A stretch of DNA of 64,000 nucleotides, taken from Caulobacter sp. BK020. Lineage in GTDB: Bacteria; Pseudomonadota; Alphaproteobacteria; Caulobacterales; Caulobacteraceae. Positions 45,165 through 53,006 of this stretch are shown here, piece by piece (the stretch's first letter is position 1; each line of letters begins with the position of its first letter). The notes under the pieces were generated by a model. That model was not told where the DNA came from, did not search any database, and worked only from the letters and a program-made list of their open reading frames with translations. The DNA lies in the NCBI RefSeq assembly GCF_004342605.1, contig NZ_SLZL01000006.1, forward strand, positions 207,747-271,746. The letters run 5' to 3'. The position numbers and the translations under genes were made by a program.

Positions 45165-45821
45165 ATGAGTCCAGCCCTCGATCTCGTCGCCCAGTCGGCC
45201 CCGCTGCTGCTGAAGGGCGCGGTCTACACCGTGCTGCTCAGCCTGATCGGCATGGGCGTGGGGCTGGTGATCGGGTTCGGCCTGGCCCTGATGCGCCTGT
45301 CGCGCAGCCCGCTGCTGCGCTGGCCGGCGGCGGTCTATGTCTCGGCGATCCGGGGCACGCCGCTGCTGGTGCAGCTGTTCCTGATCTATTACGGCCTGCC
45401 GCAGCTGGGCGTGCAGTTGCCGCCGCTGCTGGCCGCCGGGATCGGCTTTTCGATCAATATCGGGGCCTATGCCGGCGAGATCCTGCGCAGCGCCATCGCC
45501 GCCGTCGACAAGGGCCAGTGGGAGGCGGCCAGCGTGCTGGGCATGAGCCGCGGCCAGGCCCTGCGCCGGGTGATCCTGCCCCAGGCCGCCCGCACCGCCG
45601 TCGCGCCCCTGTCCAACAGCTTCATCAGCCTGGTCAAGGACACCTCCCTGGCCGCGACCATCCAGGTGCCCGAGCTGTTCCGCCAGGCCCAGCTGATCAC
45701 CGCCCGCACCTACGAGATCTTCGCCATGTACCTGGCGACCGCCGCCCTCTACTGGATCCTGTCCAGCCTGCTGGCCCTGGGTCAGACCCGGCTGGAACGC
45801 CAGGCGGAGGGCCGCCGATGA
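45165..45821 (+). CDS. Amino acid ABC transporter permease
   Basis: A 218-residue inner-membrane permease with about five helices (LLKGAVYTVLLSLIGMGVG; PLLVQLFLIYYGLPQLGV; AAGIGFSINIGAYAGEILR) and the EAA loop that contacts the ATPase (GQWEAASVLGMSRGQALRRV, ILPQAARTAVAPLSNSF). Part of a polar amino acid uptake system with the binding protein upstream and the ATPase downstream; its stop overlaps the ATPase start by 4 nt. Its start lies at the foot of a perfect inverted repeat, so its expression may be limited relative to the binding protein. Confidence 0.92.
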   Translation: MSPALDLVAQSAPLLLKGAVYTVLLSLIGMGVGLVIGFGLALMRLSRSPLLRWPAAVYVSAIRGTPLLVQLFLIYYGLPQLGVQLPPLLAAGIGFSINIGAYAGEILRSAIAAVDKGQWEAASVLGMSRGQALRRVILPQAARTAVAPLSNSFISLVKDTSLAATIQVPELFRQAQLITARTYEIFAMYLATAALYWILSSLLALGQTRLERQAEGRR

Positions 45822-46573
45822 CCGAGGTCGCGGGAGACGCCATCGACGCCAAGGGCCTGGTCAAGCGCTTTGGCGACACCACCGTGCTGAACGGCGTGGA
45901 CCTGACCGTGACACCCGGCGAGGTGGTCGCGGTCATCGGTCCCAGCGGCTCGGGCAAGAGCACCCTGCTGCGCTGCCTGGCGGGGCTGGAGGCCATCGAC
46001 GGCGGGACCCTGACCGTGGCGGGCGTCACGGCGGGCGCCAAGCCGCCCCTGGCCCGGGCCCTGAAGGGCCGGGTCGGCTTCGTGTTCCAGAGCTTCAACC
46101 TGTTCCCGCACCGCACGGCCCTGGACAACGTCGCCGAGGGCCCGATCGTGGTGCGCGGCGAAGCGCCCGCCGCCGCCCGCCACAAGGCCCGGGCCCTGCT
46201 GACCAAGGTGGGGCTGGCCCATCGGGTCGACGCCTATCCGCGCGAGCTGTCGGGCGGCCAGCAGCAGCGCTGCGCCATCGCCCGAGCCCTGGCCATGGAC
46301 CCGCAGGTCATCCTGTTCGACGAACCGACCTCGGCCCTGGACCCGGAGCTGGTCGGCGAGGTGCTGACGGTGATCCGCGACCTGGCCGCCGAGAAGCGGA
46401 CCATGGTGATCGTCACCCACCAGATGGACTTCGCGCGCGATGTGGCCGATCGGACGCTGTTCATGGATGACGGCGTTATAATTGAACAAGGCCCTTCCGC
46501 CGAAGTGCTTGGTTCGCCTAAGGAAGAACGTACGCGGCGATTCCTCAGCAAGGTGAGCGGCCTAAGGTCATAA
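45818..46573 (+). CDS. Amino acid ABC transporter ATP-binding protein
   Basis: A 251-residue ABC ATPase. Walker A GPSGSGKST, Q-loop in VFQSFNLFPH, signature LSGGQQQR, Walker B VILFDEPTSALDPE and the switch His in VTHQMDF are all present. It starts inside the permease stop (ATGA). It drives import by the polar amino acid (probably cystine-type) transporter encoded by the three genes; stoichiometry of two ATPases per permease dimer is family knowledge. Confidence 0.94.
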   Translation: MTEVAGDAIDAKGLVKRFGDTTVLNGVDLTVTPGEVVAVIGPSGSGKSTLLRCLAGLEAIDGGTLTVAGVTAGAKPPLARALKGRVGFVFQSFNLFPHRTALDNVAEGPIVVRGEAPAAARHKARALLTKVGLAHRVDAYPRELSGGQQQRCAIARALAMDPQVILFDEPTSALDPELVGEVLTVIRDLAAEKRTMVIVTHQMDFARDVADRTLFMDDGVIIEQGPSAEVLGSPKEERTRRFLSKVSGLRS

Positions 46574-46635
46574 TTTGGCCTCCGGCGCCCCTCACCTCCT
46601 CTCCGCCGACGCCGTGTGCTGTGAGGCGAGGTCCA

Positions 46636-46938
46636 GTGAAACCCTATATCGATCTGCAAGGCGCATCAGGCGCCGTCTACCGTTACAAGCTGGCCGAGGA
46701 TCGCGATCCTCGGACGACGATCGCTGGCAATTTCGTCTTCGTGGACGCCACCGGAACCGTCGTCTACGCCGGCGAGGCCAACAATCTGCATGGGGCCGGC
46801 AATCGCTTCCCCGAAGCGGCGATGAAGCATAAGGCCGAATATCTCTACACCCGCCTGAACGTCTCGGGCGCCTCGCGCTCGGACGAGCTGCAGGACATCC
46901 TGGCCGCGCTGCATCCGGCCATGAACAAGGGCGAATAG
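46636..46938 (+). CDS. Small protein, possibly GIY-YIG-like
   Basis: A 100-residue protein from GTG 46636, with GAGG just upstream. The central NFVFVDATGTVVYAGEANNL followed by NRF, and the end DILAALHPAMN, resemble the beginning (V/I-Y-x-G), Arg and terminal I-x-x-L-x-P-x-L-N pattern of GIY-YIG nuclease domains, but the catalytic Glu position is unclear. It may be a degenerate or regulatory relative. It lies 62 nt after the transporter ATPase gene and could be read from that operon. Confidence 0.55.
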   Translation: MKPYIDLQGASGAVYRYKLAEDRDPRTTIAGNFVFVDATGTVVYAGEANNLHGAGNRFPEAAMKHKAEYLYTRLNVSGASRSDELQDILAALHPAMNKGE

Positions 46939-47091
46939 CGCCCGCCTTCGGGTTTCCGGGGACGTCACGCGCGTCACCCCGGGATCCGTTCGGCCTTTTA
47001 CGGCCGAGCTTCCTTCGAAATAGCTGATCAGCACGAAAAGAGAACACGGCGGCGTCCACTTCCGTCGCGGGCTTCGCTATGGTGATCCCGC

Positions 47092-49167
47092 ATGCGCCCC
47101 GAGATTCTCTTTCCGCTGTTCACGCCGGTCTCCACGCTGAAGGGCGTGGGGCCGCGCGTCGCGCCGCTGGTCGAGCGCCTGGCGGGGCCGATCGTCCGCG
47201 ACGTGCTGTTCACCCTGCCCCAGGGCCTGATCCGCCGCACGGCCACCACCTCGGACCGCGCCATCGACGGTCAGGTCCAGACCTTCCTGGTCACCATCGA
47301 CGCCCACCTGCCGCCGCAGCGCCCCGGCCAGCCCTGGCGGGTCCGCGCCTGGGACGAGCACGGCTTCGTCACCCTGACCTGGTTCAAGGGCCACGGGCCG
47401 CACCTGGAACGCCAGCATCCGGTCGGGGCGCGGCGGGCGGTCAGCGGCAAGGTCGAGCGGTTCGGCAGCGAGATCCAGGTCGCCCATCCCGACTACCTGC
47501 TGGAGGCCGAGCGGCTCGCCGAGATCCCGCCGATCGAGCCGGTCTATCCGGCCACCGCCGGCCTGCCCTCGCGCACCTTCCGCAAGTTCGCCCACGAGGC
47601 CCTGGAGCGCGCCGCCTCCCTGCCCGAATGGCAGGATCCGGCCTGGCTGGCCAAGAGCGGCTTTCCGGCCTGGCGCGAGGCCCTGGCCCTGGTCCACGGC
47701 CCGCAAGCCGAGATCGACCTGTCGCCGATGTCGGTCGCCCGCCGGCGCCTCGCCTACGACGAACTGCTGGCCCACCAGCTGGCCCTGGCCCAGCGCAAGG
47801 CCGGCAAGCGGGCCCAGGCGGCCCCGGTCATCCGCGCGGGCGCGCTGTCGGACGCGGTCGAGAGGGCCCTGCCCTTCCGACTGACCGGGGCCCAGATCCG
47901 CGCCCTGTCCGAGGTGCGTGGCGACATGGCCAGCGGCGAGCGGATGGGCCGTCTGCTCCAGGGCGACGTCGGCTCGGGCAAGACCGTGGTGGCCATGCTG
48001 GCCATGGCCGACGTGGCGTCCAGCGGCCTGCAGTCGGCCCTGATGGCCCCCACCGAGATTCTGGCCCGCCAGCACTACGAGACCCTGGCCCCGCCGCTGG
48101 AGGCGCAAGGCCTGGCCGTGATCCTGCTGACCGGCCGCGACAAGGGCGCGGCCCGGGCGTCCAAGCTGGCCAAGCTGGCCGACGGCTCGGCCGCCGTGGC
48201 GGTCGGCACCCACGCCCTGTTCCAGGACGACGTCGTGTTCAAGGCCCTCGGCCTGACCATCATCGACGAGCAGCACCGGTTCGGCGTCAACGAGAGGAAG
48301 CGGCTGCAGGACAAAGGTGCGGGCGCGCACCTGGTCGCCATGTCGGCCACGCCGATCCCGCGCACCCTGGAACTGACGGTGTTCGGCGACCTGGACGTCT
48401 CGCGCATCGACGAGAAGCCGCCCGGCCGCACGCCCGTCGCCACCCGCGCCGCGCCCACCCCACGCATTCCGGAGATCATAGAGCGGCTCAAGGCCGCCGC
48501 CCAGGCCGGGGCCCAGGCCTTCTGGATCTGCCCGCTGGTCTCGGAGTCCGAAAAAATCGACCTGCGCGACGCCGAGCGCCGCGCCGCCGCCCTGCGCCAG
48601 GCCATCGGCCCCAGCGTCGGTCTGGTCCACGGCCAGATGAGCCCCGCCGAGAAGGACGCGGTGATGGCCGATTTCGTCGACGGCAAGGTCTCGGTCCTGG
48701 TCGCCACCACCGTGGTCGAGGTCGGGGTCAACGTGCCCAACGCCAGCATCATGGTCATCGAGCACGCCGACCGTTTCGGCCTGGCCCAGCTTCACCAGTT
48801 GCGCGGACGTGTGGGCCGCGGGGCGCGCGAGAGCGCGTGCGTGCTGCTCTACGACCCGCCCTTGTCGGAGACCGCCCAGCAGCGGCTGGACATCCTGCGG
48901 CGCAGCGACGACGGCTTCGAGATCGCCGAGAAGGACCTGGAGCTGCGCGGCGGCGGCGATCCGCTGGGCCTCAAGCAGAGCGGCTTCCCGGCCTACCGGC
49001 TGGCCGACCCGGTGGCCCACCGCGACCTGATCGCCGTGGCCGCCGACGACGCCCGGCTGATCCTGGCCCGCGACCCGGACCTGAGCTCGCCGCGCGGCCA
49101 GGCGGTGCGGACCTTGCAGGAACTGTTCGACTGGAAGGCCGCCTCGCCGCTCAACGACGCGGGCTGA
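47092..49167 (+). CDS. recG: ATP-dependent DNA helicase RecG
   Basis: A 691-residue RecG. An N-terminal wedge/OB region (to about residue 260) is followed by the helicase core: Walker A GDVGSGKT, motif II DEQH, motif III MSATPIPRTL, and motifs V-VI TTVVEVGVNVPNA and LRGRVGRG. RecG reverses stalled replication forks and branch-migrates recombination intermediates. The ATG at 47092 begins the conserved sequence MRPEILFPLF. A 28-bp perfect palindrome lies 11 bases after the stop. Confidence 0.96.
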   Translation: MRPEILFPLFTPVSTLKGVGPRVAPLVERLAGPIVRDVLFTLPQGLIRRTATTSDRAIDGQVQTFLVTIDAHLPPQRPGQPWRVRAWDEHGFVTLTWFKGHGPHLERQHPVGARRAVSGKVERFGSEIQVAHPDYLLEAERLAEIPPIEPVYPATAGLPSRTFRKFAHEALERAASLPEWQDPAWLAKSGFPAWREALALVHGPQAEIDLSPMSVARRRLAYDELLAHQLALAQRKAGKRAQAAPVIRAGALSDAVERALPFRLTGAQIRALSEVRGDMASGERMGRLLQGDVGSGKTVVAMLAMADVASSGLQSALMAPTEILARQHYETLAPPLEAQGLAVILLTGRDKGAARASKLAKLADGSAAVAVGTHALFQDDVVFKALGLTIIDEQHRFGVNERKRLQDKGAGAHLVAMSATPIPRTLELTVFGDLDVSRIDEKPPGRTPVATRAAPTPRIPEIIERLKAAAQAGAQAFWICPLVSESEKIDLRDAERRAAALRQAIGPSVGLVHGQMSPAEKDAVMADFVDGKVSVLVATTVVEVGVNVPNASIMVIEHADRFGLAQLHQLRGRVGRGARESACVLLYDPPLSETAQQRLDILRRSDDGFEIAEKDLELRGGGDPLGLKQSGFPAYRLADPVAHRDLIAVAADDARLILARDPDLSSPRGQAVRTLQELFDWKAASPLNDAG

Positions 49168-49178
49168 GCGGACTTGAT

Positions 49179-49206
49179 TGGGGACATGCCCATGGGCATG
49201 TCCCCA
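49179..49206. repeat. 28-bp perfect palindrome after recG
   Basis: A perfect dyad whose half site is TGGGGACATGCCCA, located 11 bases after the recG stop and just before the end of the convergent DUF3089 gene. It has no T tract. Its outer arm GGGGACA is shared with the palindrome at 62064-62089. Confidence 0.8.
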
Positions 49207-49214
49207 GCCGCAGG

Positions 49215-50336
49215 CTACGGCTGCGCGCCCCGCCGCTTCAGCGCCGCCACTCGCGCCAGGGCGTCGGCCTCGATGTCGGCCCAGAACAGGTTGAAGCCGT
49301 CCACCTTGCGGCGGTCGGTCCAGGAGCCGCTGTCGCGCAGCGAGGTCGATTTCGGCCGGCCGGTGTGCAGCAGGCCGTTCTGGCACTGGGCCCAGACCTG
49401 GCGCTTGAGCAGGGCCGGCCGCGCGCCCCACTCCAGGCCGGTGGCGTTGGCGGCGCCGAGGTTCAGCCGGGCCGGGGCGCGGATGTCGCTGCGCGCGCCC
49501 AGCAGCGGGTTGACGCAGAGCGGCAGGCGACCGTCCAGGGTGACCAGCTCGCCGCCGGCGTTCCAGACCAGCGAGCGATTGGTCAACTCCTGGGCCTGCT
49601 GGAAATCGCCGTCGAGCATCGAGGCCCAGGCCACCACGCAGCCGGCCTGGGCCCGGCTGGCGCAGGCGGGTACGGCGGATCCCGGCCCAAATTTATCCGC
49701 CGGGACGACGGTCTCGATCAGATAGACCCCGGCCAACCGGTCTCGCAGCGCGGCGTTGGGGGCGATCTCGTCGTTCAGCAGCCGCTCGGCCAGGATGCCG
49801 CCCTGCTCCACCCCGACCAGCACGATCGGCCGCCCGCGGTTGTCGTGCTCCAGATAGCGGTGGAAGGCGTCGCGGATGTCGTCATAGGCGAAGCGCCGGG
49901 CGTCGCGGGCGTCGTCGCGCAGCGTCAGGAAGGTGTAGAGGCTGGCCTGGCGGTAGCGGGGCGCGAAGACCCGCCCGACCCGGGCGAACGGGGCGGCGTA
50001 GTTGGGCAGCATCACCCGCGCCAGGTCGCGCGCCGCCTTGGGCTGGTCGAAGGGCGCGTTCCAGTCCCGGCCGCCGTCATAGCTGGTGGGATGGACGAAG
50101 AAGACGTCGGCCGCGACCCGGCTGGTCGCACCCTGCTGGGGCAGCAGGGCCCAGGCGTTCGATCGCGCATAGTCGGGCGCCGCGGGCGGCTGATAGGTCT
50201 GGAACGGAACCTTGGGATCGAGGGTGGTGCGCAGGATGTCGTAGCGCCAGTAGAACGCCGCCGACAGGACCAGCGCCAGGAACAGCACCGCTCCCGCGAA
50301 GATCCAGCGCTTGAAACCCTTGAAGCGGTCGGCCAT
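49215..50336 (-). CDS. DUF3089 alpha/beta-hydrolase-like protein
   Basis: A 373-residue DUF3089 protein. A single N-terminal helix (WIFAGAVLFLALVLSAAFY) anchors it, with the rest outside the cytoplasm. Family segments: DVFFVHPTSYDGGRDWNAP, YDDIRDAFHRYLEHDNRGR and the nucleophile-like elbow VGVEQGG, where homologs have GHSQG; here Glu replaces Ser. If the alignment is right, the usual Ser nucleophile is missing and the protein may be catalytically impaired. Function is unknown. It converges with recG. Confidence 0.85.
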   Translation of the reverse strand: MADRFKGFKRWIFAGAVLFLALVLSAAFYWRYDILRTTLDPKVPFQTYQPPAAPDYARSNAWALLPQQGATSRVAADVFFVHPTSYDGGRDWNAPFDQPKAARDLARVMLPNYAAPFARVGRVFAPRYRQASLYTFLTLRDDARDARRFAYDDIRDAFHRYLEHDNRGRPIVLVGVEQGGILAERLLNDEIAPNAALRDRLAGVYLIETVVPADKFGPGSAVPACASRAQAGCVVAWASMLDGDFQQAQELTNRSLVWNAGGELVTLDGRLPLCVNPLLGARSDIRAPARLNLGAANATGLEWGARPALLKRQVWAQCQNGLLHTGRPKSTSLRDSGSWTDRRKVDGFNLFWADIEADALARVAALKRRGAQP

Positions 50337-50510
50337 GGGCCCTGGTTACACGAACCCGCCGCGTCGCGCGAGACGGCCCGGGACGCTTGCGCGCCTTCCT
50401 CTCCGTTGATCGCCACCGAGCAGACATTGCTCGCGCAGCCGCTCGAAGCCCGTGCTCCTTCGGCTGGGCTCGGCTTGGAGGTGGTATTGATCGGGTGTAG
50501 GTTTGAGGTC

Positions 50511-50777
50511 ATGCCGCGCCACATTCTCACGGACGAAGCGGATCGCCTCGCCCGGCAGGTTGCGGAGCAAACGGGCGAAAGCCTGGACGACGTTGTTGAG
50601 CGAGCCCTGCGCGCCGAGGCCGACCGGACCCAGCCGCCGCTGATGACCAAGCCACGCACCCCTGAGGAAAAGCTCGCACTTATCGCGGAGATCCAAGCTC
50701 GCGTTGCAGCACTCCCGATCCTGGATCCACGCGATCCCGACGAGATCCTATACGACGAGGACGGACTGCCGAAGTGA
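50511..50777 (+). CDS. VapB-type antitoxin
   Basis: An 88-residue protein with an N-terminal DNA-binding segment (ILTDEADRLARQVAEQTGES) of the Rv0623/VapB-like family and a C-terminal extension (DPRDPDEILYDEDGLPK) typical of antitoxins that wrap their PIN toxin. Its stop overlaps the toxin start by 4 nt (GTGA). It should neutralise the toxin and repress its own promoter. Confidence 0.85.
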   Translation: MPRHILTDEADRLARQVAEQTGESLDDVVERALRAEADRTQPPLMTKPRTPEEKLALIAEIQARVAALPILDPRDPDEILYDEDGLPK

Positions 50778-51160
50778 TCGTGGTCGATACGTCGGCGATT
50801 CTGGCGATCCTCTGGCGGGAGCCGGAAGCCGAAGACCTTAAGGCGGCCATTATCGGATCGGACGGCGTCATCATGTCCGCCGCGACCCGCCTCGAATGCT
50901 TTATCGTTTGCATGAGGCGCGGCGGTTCGGCCGTTGTCAGGGAAATGGAAGGCCTGCTGACGGGCCTGAATGTCGTCACGGCTCCCTTTGACGATCCGCA
51001 ACTCACGACGGCTCGCGACGCCTTCACAAGGTTTGGCCGCGGCCGCCACGGCCTGAACTACGGCGACTGCTTCAGCTACGCCCTGGCCAAGTCTCGCGGC
51101 CTGCCGCTGCTGTTCAAGGGCGAGGACTTCGCCGACACCGATGTGGAGCGCGCGGTCTGA
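50774..51160 (+). CDS. vapC: VapC-type PIN-domain RNase toxin
   Basis: A 128-residue PIN-domain toxin. Acidic metal-binding residues: Asp5 in IVVDTSAIL, Glu41 in ATRLECFIV and Asp98 in NYGDCFSYALA. It starts at GTG 50774 within the antitoxin stop. VapC enzymes cleave specific RNAs (often tRNA) when antitoxin is degraded. All catalytic residues are present, so the system looks intact. Confidence 0.92.
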   Translation: MIVVDTSAILAILWREPEAEDLKAAIIGSDGVIMSAATRLECFIVCMRRGGSAVVREMEGLLTGLNVVTAPFDDPQLTTARDAFTRFGRGRHGLNYGDCFSYALAKSRGLPLLFKGEDFADTDVERAV

Positions 51161-51199
51161 CCTCGCCCATGCCGCCGCTCTTGGAAGGACGCAAAGGCG

Positions 51200-52201
51200 T
51201 CACCGATACGGATCGTCCGTGTTCAGGAACCCGCAGACATAGTCCTCGACGCCGTCCTCCAGCGAGGTCATCGGCGCGTTGTAGCCGGCGGCGCGCAGGC
51301 GGCTCATGTCGGCTTGCGTGAAATACTGGTACTTGCCGCGCAGCACCTCGGGCATGTCGAAATAGTCGATGTCGGGCTCGCGGCCCACGGCGCGGAAGGT
51401 GGCCTCGGCCAGGGCCTTGAACGAGCGGGCCTTGCCGGAACCCAGGTTGTAGATCCCGTTGACGTGCGGGCTCTTGGCCAGCCAGGCGACGACGTCGGCC
51501 ACGTCGCGCACATAGACGAAGTCGCGCAGCTGGCCGCCGTCCTCGTAGTCGGGGTGGTGCGACTTGAACAGCCGCACGCCCTCGCCCGCCGCCACCTTGG
51601 GCCAGATCTGGCAGACCACCGACTTCATGCCGCCCTTGTGGTCCTCGTTGGGGCCATAGACGTTGAAGAACTTCAGCCCCACCCACTGGGTCGGGGCATG
51701 GCCGCGGCCGGCCTCGCGGACGGCGTAGATATCGAACAGCGCCTTGGACCAGCCATAGGCGTTCAGCGGCCGCAGGGCCTTGAGGCTTTCGATGTCGTCC
51801 TTGCCGTCGAAGCCTTGCAGGCCGTCGCCGTAAGTAGCCGCCGAAGAAGCATAAATCAGCCGCCGTTGATGTTGCGCGCACCACCGCCAGAGGTCGCGCG
51901 ACAGCACGAAGTTGGACTGCACGATCAGATCGGCGTCCGGCTCGGTGGTCGAGGAAACCGCGCCCATGTGGATCACCAGCTCGACCTCGTCGCCGCGCTC
52001 GGCCAGCCAGTCGAACAGGTCCTCGGGGGCCACGAAGTCGGCGATCGCCGACTTGGCCAGGTTCTTCCACTTGTTCTGCGCGGCCTCGCCCAGCCAGTCG
52101 CAGACCACCACGTCGAGGCTCTCGTCCTCGCAAAGCCGAGCCACGATGTTCGAGCCGATGAACCCGGCGCCGCCGGTGACGAGGATGACGCGTCTGGACA
52201 T
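51200..52201 (-). CDS. rfaD: ADP-L-glycero-D-manno-heptose 6-epimerase
   Basis: A 333-residue extended SDR enzyme from ATG 52201. The NAD(P) motif is VTGGAGFIGSN. The active site has SSAATYGDG and the YxxxK pair YGWSK. The N-terminal VVCDWLGEAAQNKWKNL, then DFVAPEDLFDWL, is characteristic of RfaD/HldD, which makes the heptose donor for the lipopolysaccharide inner core. In-frame TTG 52228 is an alternative start. Upstream lies an AT-rich 350-nt gap. Confidence 0.92.
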   Translation of the reverse strand: MSRRVILVTGGAGFIGSNIVARLCEDESLDVVVCDWLGEAAQNKWKNLAKSAIADFVAPEDLFDWLAERGDEVELVIHMGAVSSTTEPDADLIVQSNFVLSRDLWRWCAQHQRRLIYASSAATYGDGLQGFDGKDDIESLKALRPLNAYGWSKALFDIYAVREAGRGHAPTQWVGLKFFNVYGPNEDHKGGMKSVVCQIWPKVAAGEGVRLFKSHHPDYEDGGQLRDFVYVRDVADVVAWLAKSPHVNGIYNLGSGKARSFKALAEATFRAVGREPDIDYFDMPEVLRGKYQYFTQADMSRLRAAGYNAPMTSLEDGVEDYVCGFLNTDDPYR

Positions 52202-52557
52202 GAAGGGCGTTATGGCACACGGATCCAACCTGACAAGGACGCGGGCTGCTTAGACGCCCCCTTGGAAAGCACCCAGTGATTCTGTGGAAAACTATTGGTG
52301 AAGTGCGGTCAGATGCCGCAACGGCTTTTCGAATTCGCCATTAAGTCGTTGTAAAAGTTAACCTCTTTTTCCATTGTTTTCCAACTTAATGATTTATTAA
52401 GAAAAAACTTGCGCGCGATTGGGTTCTAGTGGTTGACGAACCATTACCGCCTGTGGCCCCATATGTGGGCTGAACGACGTGCTGCAGCACAACATGTAGC
52501 GGAGCGGTCAGTCGCAAAGGGTGCGGGGCGTGGTCCGCAATCCAAGGATCCAAGTCG
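52202..52557. other. AT-rich intergenic region upstream of rfaD
   Basis: A 356-nt stretch that is clearly AT-richer than its surroundings, especially 52340-52400 (TTTATTAAGAAAAAAC and neighbours). It should contain the rfaD promoter (minus strand) and the promoter of the small plus-strand gene at 52558. No longer gene is visible. Confidence 0.5.
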
Positions 52558-52686
52558 ATGACTAAGCCGTCTTCGACCGGTGGGAACAACCGTTCCGCTG
52601 TGACTGGGCAATACGTGACGCCGCAATACGCTGCGCGACACCCCAGCACGACGGTTCGCGAGGCCCCTCCGAAACCGAAGAAGTAG
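52558..52686 (+). CDS. Small protein with GGNNRSAVTGQYVT motif
   Basis: A 42-residue frame: MTKPSSTGGNNRSAVTGQYV, then TPQYAARHPSTTVREAPPKP. The GNNRSA-TG-YVT-YA-RHP-TTV pattern is one I recognise from short hypothetical proteins in many bacteria, often near mobile or stress regions. AAGGA lies nine bases upstream of the ATG, and a terminator-like hairpin follows at 52812. The protein is basic and Pro-rich at the end. Function is unknown. Confidence 0.65.
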   Translation: MTKPSSTGGNNRSAVTGQYVTPQYAARHPSTTVREAPPKPKK

Positions 52687-52811
52687 GCCTTGAGCCTATT
52701 TAGCTGATTTGTTTGAGAGATCCGACATATCGGCACTCATACCTCAACGAGGTAGCAGGGACGAACGACCACACCGGCGAAAGTGAAAAGGTCGCCCGCC
52801 CCCTTCAACGC

Positions 52812-52839
52812 AGCCCCGGTAACTAGTGTTATCGGGGCT
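52812..52839 (+). terminator. Terminator-like hairpin
   Basis: AGCCCCGGTAAC and GTTATCGGGGCT form a 12-bp stem (one G-U pair) with a TAGT loop, followed by GTTCTATT. It probably ends the transcript of the 42-residue gene 125 bases upstream, or of an unannotated small RNA between them. The rest of 52687-53006 holds no clear gene; short dyads ACCTC-AAC-GAGGT and CCGACATATCGG lie near 52725-52755. Confidence 0.7.
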
Positions 52840-53006
52840 GTTCTATTCCAGTCGAGCTAGCTTAAAAAAGCGTGACTCGTTCAGAATGATCAAAGGTAAT
52901 CTGTCTAGAGGGGCTTTGCCTAGCCCTTCTTCCACTCCATAGGCCCCGAGTTTTGGCCAATAGCGAGCCATTTGATCGCTCGTTGGCAATTCAGGAAACC
53001 TCCAAC

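Noticed and set aside
47077..49431. 784-codon open frame antisense to recG, and a 1232-codon frame on the same strand
   Set aside because: Low-complexity Arg/Gly/Pro/Gln-rich translations typical of shadow frames; RecG motifs are all in another frame.
52386..52736. 116-codon minus-strand frame over the 42-residue gene
   Set aside because: No ribosome binding site and no conserved sequence; the plus-strand small gene has a recognisable motif and a good start.
52880..52960. RpoE-type (TGATCC ... TAAGT) promoter before photolyase
   Set aside because: TGATCA is present at 52887, but no matching -10 element occurs at the required spacing.
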